The notes below the pieces were generated by a model. That model was not told the origin of the DNA. It did not search any database and saw only the letters and a list, made by a program, of their open reading frames with translations. Source: Actinernus sp. WN-2022 (taxonomy: Eukaryota > Cnidaria > Anthozoa > Actiniaria > Actinernidae). From it: 64,000 bases of DNA. Below, one piece after another: positions 46,201-58,000 of the stretch. How positions within the stretch are numbered: position 1 is the first letter of the stretch; each line of letters begins with the position of its first letter. The position numbers and the translations under genes are program-made. The DNA is taken from positions 82,503,740-82,567,739 of the forward strand of contig JAOWCC010000577.1 of the NCBI GenBank assembly GCA_030867875.1, in the 5' to 3' direction.

Positions 46201-49200
46201 CTTCTGATGGAGTTCATTTCTTGATTAAATTATAATGAAATTGACATTACAAACTCGACCCAGTCCTGTTTTCGTTTCTAAAGTGGCCAAAAGAAGTCTT
46301 TGCTGTCGTCAGGCAGGCCTTTTGCAGGAAACAGTCACGTGCTGATATATCACTACAATAACAAATGAATTGGCTGTTTGCAGGAATGCAATCACGAGGT
46401 TGTAATCTTAATTCTAAAACTCATAAATAATTCATGAGGAAAAAACATACAGACCATCACTCCGACGTGGGACCTGATTTTGTCCATGCTCTGCATGCCC
46501 AACCAATTAACTACATTTAAATAAATTATACATGCTACCCAGCTCGATTAACCTGCAGTTATTCTAGGTTAGCTCATACTTTAAAACTTATTTTAATTCA
46601 TCGTCTTTTTTCACAATATTGTAAACCCTTGAGTATAAATAAATATATTGTTGTTGTGGTCCATAACTTTTCTTTTATGCTTTTTATCACAATTTCAGAA
46701 ATGGTATCAATTTTATATAGACAGTTCATATCATATGCATACCATAAACAATCGAGAGCATTTTAGTTCGCCTAAATGCTGGCCTTTAATTTATGCGGCC
46801 GTTGATAAACAAACTAATCATAACATTGGCGCAAAGCACCATGGGCTCGGACACAGGGTCTTTAAGTATATTGTACATAAAGACCCTCATTGGTACAGTG
46901 AAAATCAGTCTAACGACCTGTGGAGAACCTCGGCTCAATAAGACAAGACTCAAGGTTGTTATTCTAAACTGACGGTCATAAGTGCAATGACCTGATATAG
47001 CACTCAACACAAAGGCAGAATCTTTGCTCTGTGTTCCAATTGTACATGTGAGTGACACATGACATACATGTAGCTATCAACAAGTAATTCTCCGCATTAG
47101 TAACTAGTACATAAAGACCCTCATTGATACAGTGAAAATCAGTCTAATGAAACCCGTTGATAACCTTGGCTCAATAAGACTAATAATCCTAAACTGACGG
47201 TTATAAGTGCCATGACCGGATATAGCACTCAAACACAATGGCTCCACGGCTCCTATACAACCTGCCCACCATTATGGGACCAGAATCTTTGCTCTGTTGT
47301 CCTACTGCTCATGTGAGTGACGCATGACATACAGATCTGGAAGGCTGGCAGATCTGAATATTATTGTGGATATACGGATAAAGTTTACAAAATTGAACAC
47401 TTCCGAATTTGGGACGTGTGATTTATAGTAACGTCGGTTATACCCTTCCCGGTCTTCGATTCGGGTTCAAAGCATCAGATTTATGTTCTTATAGCCTGAT
47501 TATACTGACTGAACTGAAGTAAACTCTACAGTTGTCCTCCTGTACCGTTCGAAAGTGAGCCGTAAAGTTCAGTTAATCAAAGTACGAATAAAGTTTACAA
47601 CTCAGGTTGGTCGAACTTACCGAGTGAGCCGGAAAAAGTAACTTCATCTTGGACAGGCAAGGATCGAAATTTCGAAGGATCGACATTTCGAAGAAGCGAA
47701 GTTCGCAGAGTACTAAACGAAATTTCGCACGATATTTCGTAGAGTGCAGCGAAACACAACCATAAACGAAAGCTAAATATTAAAATACATCTCGTTGTCT
47801 TTGAAAATAAGTTCAGCAAAAAATATCACCGAATGGCTCTCGATATAATTTGCTGTGCAAAAATGTAAACAAAACACGAATTAGCAAATATTAGCGTGCG
47901 CTGTACTCGCATCTACATGTAGAAGTTCCAATACATTGAGTGGACTTCTTGCACGTTCTTGCAGTGTAGCCGCAAAAAGGCAGTTATCAACTTCTTGTGG
48001 GTTCTGGCCCCGCCAGAAGTTTTTGCGGGACTTCTTGTGCGTGTAAATTTTTGGGCTGTATTGTATTGCTCGCGATGTTTGTTCGCGAACACCTTGCGTT
48101 CGCGAAGAAATCGCGAACAATTTGCCAAATTGCGAAAAAAATGCGAACAGATGCGAACACTGCACGCGATCTGCTCGCGAAAAATTCGCGAAAAATGTAC
48201 ATATGTTTCTGGGCGGTACTGTAGCTATCAATAACTAATTCTTTGCTTTTCATCAAAATTTCGGAAAAATAATATCTGTTAGTTTTAAAAGTAAAGTTAC
48301 TAAACTTGCAGCACATGTTTTATCAGGACTAAAAGCACTTGGTTAGTGCCCTTGCAGTTTTAAACCTGATAAAACTCTTCTGCTTGTTTATTAAACAGTA
48401 CACAAGAAACCTTGCTGCTTAAACTGAATGTACATAATTACATGTAATGATAACAAATACTGTATGCATTGCTACGGGTTGCTACCTTAAGACAGAATTC
48501 CCAGACTTTTGATGATCGAGACATTTGATCACCACCAAACACAATCATCTTGTCCTGATATACCACAGCTGTGTGACCCTCCAGGTATAAGAGATCTGCG
48601 GTAAAGGAAGGGTTCTCCATTTCTTATTCTGCAAGTCAAACACCTTCAAACAAAACAGAAGGAAAATATGTGAAAATCCAAGACTGGGTGGAGACAAACT
48701 CATAAAGAAAATATTGCTCTCTTTGATGGGGTTCCTTGAAAATATTGTTGGTTAATGGGGAAATAGAAACAGAAGAATAATGGGGTGATTTTGAAATATA
48801 CATTTTAGTTACAAGTTCAATACTGAACAAGGCTAGAATACTGAGACCTGGTGCAAGGAAAACAATCACGTGAGCACTACAGAAAAACCAGAGGGTGGAG
48901 TGCCCACCTAGAACACTAGCATGTATAATACAATATTGCCTTGTTGGAATAAAACTTGCAAGAAACGGGCACATGCTGATATAATACTAAAAGCAATGTT
49001 AACACATAAATTGAGCTAGTAATGCATTGCCATGGATGCTGGAGGGCAAGCTGCCTCATACTTGGTAACAATGTTAAAAGAGTAAGGCCAGTTGTCCCAA
49101 AGATTGCAAAATTGGAGTCGGTCAAAAATATATTAGTTTTTGTTACGCTGCAAATGTACTACGGTAACCACATTGTTGTGTTGATTTACATCATCTGTTT

Positions 49201-52200
49201 GAAAGTTTGAGACTCGGTTTTAGCTTCTTCTCTTGAGCTGTAGTAATAGGCCTTTTGCAGGAATGCAATCACATGGTCGTACAGCCAGCCAATCATAGGA
49301 GCGAGTAATCACAAGTAACTCATAAATGGCTTCCTTGTGAGCCAATGACAAACCAAAGCAAAACCAATTTGCATTTGGTTTTACTTTTGGATTCTGATTG
49401 GTTGGTTTACTTTCTCAGCCAATAGGAGAGCTTAGTAAACGCAAAACCAAAACACTTCCAACACTCAATTGAAATCCGCTCTATTGGACAGCAAAAGCAA
49501 TCTGACTTGAGTGTACGAGATTGGTAGTGTTATTAGCAAAACCAGTTTGTAAATGAGCACTATTTACCACCACCAATCGATTGTCAATCTTTCTAAAACA
49601 GCATTTTTAAAGATAACCTGCTTATAGCCGCATCAGTAAGTAGGTTTATTGAGAGCACATCTTGCAGCCAATAAGGCTGGATTACGCTAGTTTATATACA
49701 GTTATACAAGTATTAAACTAAAAATTATGATAATTATTATGTATACATCATGTATCAATTTTTTATGTACAATGATATATAAAAAAAACTTTACCTCAAA
49801 TGTCTCAACTGGAAGATGATCAATACCATTGCCAGCAAGGATATAGATAGAATCATTCCAGAACACTGCAGTGTGGCCTTGTCTACCTGAAAATTGTAGT
49901 GGTTTTGTTCAATATACATGTGCTACCAGAGGGAGCATGGTATTGCAAAGTTATAAAGTATGATTGTCCCTGCACTCACAGTTTTCTCCACCATTTTGAA
50001 TATTTCATGTCAAGCAGTTATAGAAACGAGGCAAACGGTGACTCTTCCGTGAATATGAAACAAACAAGGGAATTATCTTTAAACCAAATTGAGAAATTCA
50101 TTGAACAAATGTGTAATAGTTCTATCTACAGTACATTGTCTGTCGTAGCATCGCTTACATGTAAGTCGCTCTTTGCCTCATTTTCATGCAGTTTTATCAC
50201 TTTACATGACAATGCAGGTGAAAGGAACTGTGAAGGGTAGTATTATATTGTAAAGCCTACATTGTGTACATGCAGGATCATGCAAATGGCACTCAGGATT
50301 GGGTGGGTCAGGGTGGGCAAGTGAGGGAGCTCACAGTATGGTACTTGCATGGGTTATTTATCCTTTTATTCCTTTTTTTCTTGATTTTATACACGTACAG
50401 AGCTCCACTATTAATAATACTTGTATAATAAATAATGTAATTTGTTTAATTATGATCCGTATAGCCCCATGCACCATTTTACAAAAGTCATGTGATAGAG
50501 TCCTACATGTTTGACATCAGCAGGCCTGAAAAAGCCACCCAGTCCTGCTAATTGTTTTTCTTGTTGTTTCGCCACCTGAAAGTGGTGGCTGAGTAAGGTC
50601 AGGCTGGACAGGAAAATATTCGGCTCTTGGCCAATTTGTATGTCATGATCTCGAGGGAAATATATTCCCATCCGGCCCTCCCAGTCAGTCAATAATTACT
50701 TACCAGTAGAAGCATGCATGTACAGTGAAATACATGTATACATGTACATATACACGTAGCATACCAAGCCCCATCAGGGAGCTTCTTGTTTATTCCACTG
50801 ACCTGAAGGCAATGCCCTTCTGTTTCTACAAACTGGCTTCCACTCCACTCCAAAGTAGTTCAACCTCTTGTCACTCCTGTGCTCTGACTGTTCTGCTGAA
50901 GGTGGTGGTCGGTTGGCATCACTTAGTTCTGCCATGTCTGTAGTCACTTTGGATGCTATATATCATATTTAAGAAGTTTATTACAGTTTTCATTGAAGTG
51001 TGGGCTTGTCCAGAAGTTTCGAGTTGCGTTTAGAAAATTGCATTTTGCTGACCGTCAATAAATGTGAGGTCTGCTTTCATACAAATCTTTCAAAGGCATA
51101 TACTGCCTAGACATAATTAAATCTAGGTGTTACTCAATTGATTGACAGACAGGTAAATGCAATGTTTCAAAAGAAACTTGAAACTTTCACAGTCACACTT
51201 CAACGAAAACGGTAATAATAAAATTATTTTGTTTCCATATTTCCACAGACAGTTTAAACATACACATGAGTAGGAATTTGGGAGAATGAGAAATGGAAAC
51301 ATGAGCCCAAAGGGCTTCTATTAAAACATTAGGGAGGGAAAACAAGCATCATTTTAGCATCATATAAATAATAAATAAATACTGTTTTACAACCAGGCAC
51401 TCCATGTGAGGGGCTCTTCCATACCGGTTCACTCCACACACGCTCACACTACACTCATATATTCTCTACTCACTACATTCAAGCTCACATGTTAATTTTT
51501 GAGGAGGGACGAAAACCGGAGAACCCGGAGAAAAACCCCTGTGGCAAGGGAGCTAGAGAACAACACAAAAAACAAAGTAACTCAACTCACATAAAATTAT
51601 GACACAAGCCGGGATCTAACCTGGGACATACATGTAGTGGCGAGAAGCGAGCGCTTACGCACTGAGCCCCCCATGCCACACAGTCATGTACTGACAGTGA
51701 ATAATTATATACAAACTCTATACAAATACTTATTACTAGGATTCTAGCTACATGTATATAGCTAATGGGGGCAAGTATAACAAAAAATGGCCTTCTATTT
51801 CATAGACTGAGGTAAGAAATAATAAAAAATATAAAGTAATCAAGATAACTTATTAAAATATAATAAATATATAATGATTTGCCATGTATCATTGTTTACG
51901 AGCTACATGTACATTATATAAATTATAAATATGTATATACATGTATACAGTACATTGTACAGAAAGTGTAATAATTATAATATTATCATACATGTACGTT
52001 ATACAACGTACAATAATATCAAGCATTTTCGCACATCCCTTTTTAGAGACTTGTATTTCAATCACTGTATATATAGTACCCCTTTGTAGCATTCTTCCCA
52101 TTGTGATAAGGCAGTTACCTACATGTACCAACATGTACACGACGTACATGTAGTATGCTTCCTTCAAGAGCCTTGTCTGAAAGTTATATTTTAACAAATT

Positions 52201-54986
52201 TAAGACACTGTTTTTGACACTGACCATAAATTAGAATTCGGAAGACTGTAACTGCTGCTCTTAAATAAGTAGTAGTTCTTTAACTTCACTTTAGCCCTTT
52301 TTCCAGTTCACCTACATGTACATGTATTAATAGTCGTTTTGTACTATTTGGGATTTATAGCCTTGTTGGAATTTATAGCCTTGTTGGGACTTTGTATCCA
52401 TTCGCTAACCCCTCATCAATCTCGTACTTTATTTATTGCATATAGTCTCTAAATAAAGAAAGAAAGAAAGAAAGAAATACTCAATTTTACCTATATCACT
52501 TGGAACAAGACCTTTCCCTTTATCTTCAGAGAGGATGCCTATAATTGATATAATGTCACGAATAGCTGAAGGGATGTTGCCAATTTGTCTGTAAGCAAGT
52601 GACCTAGAAAGTGGAGAGAGGAATATGGCCATTATTAACTTAAATAAACCAGCTACATCATCATCATTTATTAAGTCAGTAAAGCTGTGAGATATCACAC
52701 TATTAAACTATAAAATAATACTAATATAATTTTATAAAAACTAAGCTGTTTACAATCCTTATAGGAAATAATCTACTAAATTTAAAATGTCATTGAGCTA
52801 TTTACAATCATATAAAAAATGGGTTAAAATATAATAAAATAAATACTGTAAACACCCGTAGATAAGCTGCACCTTTTCACCCAAAATTTTCGTTAAAAAT
52901 TGGGGGTGCGGCTTATCTACGGGAACACCTAGAAAGGAGACCCAACATTAACATATATTTACATATCATGAACCTGTATGAAGCTTTTATTATGCGACGG
53001 TGGGTATATTACAATCGGGTTAAAAATGCATCCGATCGTGTAATATACATTGTAGCAATTTATAAAAGCATAATCATTGAAAAAAAACACACGCAGTTTG
53101 AAAGAATTAAAGCAAAAACTCTTTGAAGACCCACCTTAGACCTAATATTAATATTAGAATTTCGTGAATATCTAAACGTGATTAAGCTTATTTACCTTCC
53201 AAAACACGCTGATTCGCAGAGCTTAACAAGCCTAACAAATACAAGTGTACTGGTCATGGCGGACCGCTCTCCTTCGCCTTGACGAGTTATGAGTTATTAC
53301 ACTGTTTCTGCTGTTAGTTATCCTTCCAAAACCCTCACAAGGTAGCAGTATCAGAAATATGTTTCCCCCTAATGACTGGGATGGCTCGATCTTCCTGCCT
53401 CAAAACGACCAATTCGCCGAGTTGCTTTTCAGTTTATGCTTCGACGAGTGCCATCTTGTCAGCGGGAAATTTAAAACAGCAAAAGCCAGCACGTATTCGG
53501 ATACCTCAAGTATGTTGGACCAAGCATGGCCATTTGTGTTTATACCTCCCTGATGCTTTGCTGTATCACGACAATCCAACCCTGGACCCACAACTAAATC
53601 TAAACTTGTGTAGTTATTGTCAAAAGACGATTAGGAAAAACCAGAAGGCCATTTTATGTGATAGCTGTGATGCATGGTTTCATTTCAAGTGCTCTGACTT
53701 ATCCAAGGACGCTATTATTGCACTGGAAAACTGTGTGGATAAATGGAATTGCTAAACTTGCAGTTTACCTCACTTCAGCGACTCATTCTTTGAGTCTTCG
53801 AATACCTCAGTCTATACATGACTCTGACTTTGAACCAAGTAATGTCAAAGAGAAAGCGAATATTATTATAATGAGATTGAGCGAATACACACATAAGCAA
53901 TGTTGTATAATTGGAAGTCTGAACATAATCAGTCTACCAGGAAAATTCGTAAAAATGCAAGATTTTGGACATACGCTTAAATTGATATTTTAAGTGTTCA
54001 AGAGACAAAAATTGACAGGGCATTTCCAAGGTCGCAATTTGCTCTCAAGGGGTAAAATATTTATTGCAGGGACAGAAAGAAAGGTGGCGGAGGATTACTT
54101 TTGTATATTCACAACTCTATTCCTTCATACCAAGTAAAAATCAAATGCAAAGAAGTAGAAGCTACATGTATTCTTGTCGACATCCAACTGGGTCAGCACC
54201 ATTTTTCTTTACTAAATGTTTATAAGTCACCATCGGTAAACAATGAAACTTTCACTACAGAGCTGAGTGCAATCCTGGACGTAGCCATCTCTAATCGTCC
54301 CAATGTGATTTGTATAGGAGACTTAAATGCCAACATTTTACACCCAATGGAAAATGGGAAACAAGGAAGGGCTCTGCTCGATATTTGTGATATCTACGAT
54401 CTTCACGGTTTAACAAATGAGCCTACATGTACTAGGATTTTACCTTCGAGAAAATCGTGCTTGGGTGTTATTCTAACAAACGTACCTAAATTTACATTAA
54501 AGTCAGGAACTTACGAAACAGGACTGAGTGATCACATGCTTGTTTACACCGTTTTTAACATGAAGCTAATGAAGCCAAAAACTACAATGTATGCTCATTA
54601 AAAGAAGGGCATTCAAAGACTTCAATGAAGAGGCGTTCAACAATGACTTGCAGCTGGTACCTTTTGATGTCGCCTACGTATATTTGAAGATATTGGCAAT
54701 ATATGTTGGGCATGGGAGAATTTGTACACTAGTGTACTGGACGATCATGCTCCCAAACATTTTGAACTGAGATCATATTTGAACTACAGTACAACATATT
54801 GGATGCCTTCAATGAAAGTATGGGAATACATTAAAAGTGGCCACACTTTTTAGTGTTGTGCTGTAAATTCTGCAAGTTGGTTCATGTACATCCAATTCTT
54901 AGTTTGTTCAACAGAAGCCTGCTGTTGCTAGAGAGTTCTCTGTTGGCTATATAAACTTGTCCTAATACTGCCACCTACATGCCCCT

Positions 54987-55022
<36 letters not shown>

Positions 55023-58000
55023 TCCCTGGGCTCTCCTCTCATTCAAAGGAGGTGGCTACAATTGTCTCCCTGGCCTCAAAATGTAATTCTCCCCCATTTT
55101 TTGGAAAAAGGGGAGACATGCTCCCCCAAATCGATTTCAGTCTGGGAATATGTTGCTTACAGTTTGCTGATTTCCAGAACAACCTTTTTTGAAACAGGTG
55201 TATAAACTATGTATGTGGTAATTGATACTAAGAAAATGTGTCTGTGCAGGGTGCTTGGTACATGTATTTATTTGGTCAGGCAACCAATACACACTGTAGT
55301 TGGAAACAAGCAGCTGCATAATGACTGTTTCATAAACAAAACTTTCTTGAAGTCTTATGCTTTCAAGCAAAACAACAGGTGGGTTACTTTTGCCAGGGGA
55401 ATCTGCTGGTTGCCGGTTTGACCCATATATAAAATGGTACTTTCATGTCAGAAAAAATGGACAATATACATTTGTATTTACAACTGTATTAGTCATCTCA
55501 CTCACACATCTTACTCTCAGACTGGTACATTAATAAGTACTTATGACTGAGTTAGCTAGGCCAGGCAATGGGAACATATTTGGCTCAAGGTCATGATGTA
55601 TGGACTGAGCACAGCATTATTTTGAATTTTGAATTAACATTAGATATTAATTCCTTTCCGACCCATTTCCAAGAGCTAACAGCAGCTGGCAAAATTCACT
55701 GCCTACTTTGGATATAAATTTTGAGCCAGCTACTTTACCTAGACAAAGTAAGAATATCTATTGAAGAGTATGAATAGGGCAGGTTTTGAAGTCATTTCAC
55801 CCACTACTTCATAGACTGTGCCAGCTACATGTGAAAACTTAATATTGAAAAGCATGCAGTACCAAAATGTTATAGGAAACTTTGATACACGTACATTAGT
55901 GCAGTTGACTGCATATATATATGATTCTCACTTAACAAACTACTCTATTTTGACCACAATACTATACTGCAAGTACTGTAAACATGTACATCATTCTGTA
56001 CAAGTCATGTACATGTAGCCATCTAGATGGAAGAAAATGCTGATATGAATGGATGGAAATACATATTAAATAGCTTTAGGTTAAGAAAAAGAAAATTGAA
56101 GCATGCCCAATACAAACCTTCTGTAGAATGCTTTGCTCTCTATCCCCAGGGTTGACTCACAGCGGATTGTTATGTAGCTCGGCATTCGTCTCTCAATATT
56201 TGGTGTCTGACACAAACTGATGCAGTTTGTGAAATCACGAATAGCAGCAAAGTAACTTTTCATCTTCAGATGAACAAATCCTCTATACAATTACAAAGAA
56301 ATAAAACTGCCAGTTAGTGCTTAAAGTTAATAATAATACAATCCATGTTAATTACGATCTGTTTGGAAGAACTATACATGTACCTTCTAAGTCCTCTTGA
56401 CATGGTGTCAGTGTTAAGCTGGGAAGTGAGGACATACATTGTACATGTACTAGGTGGCACATTTGAATTTAGATTTAGATAATAAACAGGATATCAGGGA
56501 TTTGAAAAACATTACTCAAACATTTGCCTGGTTGTTTTTGTGGTAATGTCCGCAACAAACTTTTAGCATTAATTATGCAAAAAAATTAAGAGGAAAGTAA
56601 CTTTTTTTGATAGGTACAGAAAGGGATCACTTTTCATCAGGTGTAGCTAATTTCTCTAAAATGTTAGACAGTCAAGTTTATGTATCAGTTTTCAGGTTCT
56701 GAGTGTAATGCCAGCAACATGGAACTGCCCATACGGTTTTAATACACTTGACTATAATAATATTGTGCAATTAATTTTCAAAACCCTGGCAGTGCCAGGA
56801 TTGTTGCCATTGTCAAAGTTAAATTTTACTTCTTTTTATAAAAAAATAAAAAATATATAATGGCCATTTATACATAGCACCATATCACCACAGTCTCATG
56901 GCGCTTTACATAATTATTACTGACATATCCCATCAGTGAATGCTTTCAGACTGTTTTTACAGCACTAATGGCTGCCACACAGTTTACATTGTTGAGTGTG
57001 AGGTTAGTACAATGCGGGCCAGGCTGCTGTACCGGGTGACAATCCCCTTCTCTTTTTTGAGTAGTATAACAGGTTCTTTCATGTCCCCTTCAAATACTGA
57101 TTAGAAGTAAGAGACAAGGCCAACGGCTTATAAACATCCTTGCCCAAGGACACGGCTGGGATTCAAACCCCCGACCTCCTCAGTGCACTCTAAACCATGC
57201 TCTACCAACTGAGCTAACCAGCGAGGTGGGAATACATGTACATGTATTCCCAGGAATATTTCACCAGTAGTGTTGAAATCATTCCAAACAGTACTGTATC
57301 AATATCATCATCATTGGAGCAGACCACTTTGTCGATAAAACTAGGGCATGACAAAAGTTGTGTCTGATAGCCAAGGGCTAATAGAAGTTTGACAACTTGC
57401 CCAATGGACAAAGAGCCAATAATTGAAAGTAGTCTGACTTCTTAGTGAAATGAGGTATCGAGGCAAGCTTCATTGTTTTTCTTCTAACCAAATTGAATGC
57501 TGCCATGTTCACAAAACAATTTTATGGGATACCCAGTGGGTAAGAACAATGCAAACTAATAAAGAATTGCATTGGTATGCTTTATTGGCTCTTTATAACT
57601 GTCTTGCCCTCTGAGCATCCCTGGCATAAAATCGAAGGGCTGTGTGCAACAAGGACATACATGTAAGTACTCCTGATCATGCTCTAAATTCTCCCTTTTA
57701 ATTATAGTTAGAAAACAAAGAATTCGAAGGAGAATTTAGAATGTGATCAGGAGTCACTTATGCCCTTGTTGCACACATCCCTTGATGGCATCATTACCAG
57801 CAAAGAGGTCCACTGTGATGCTAAATTTAATACAACTACATGACTGTATGAATTCATGGTTAACTTATACACATTAGCAAACCTGTTGTTTAGTATTGCC
57901 GCCTTCAGCTCCAAGATTGCCCTGCACTCTTTAGCATTCACACTGTGTTCAGCCTCAGTAGAGATAATTTTGTCCAGGGCCTCTGAGTACAAATGTCTTG

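Noticed and set aside
46648..46941. 97-codon plus-strand ORF in intron 6
   Set aside because: No domain, and it runs into the tandem duplication; no splice or start context supports it.
47881..48316. Several overlapping ORFs on both strands
   Set aside because: Products of the GCGAAC word cluster read in different frames.
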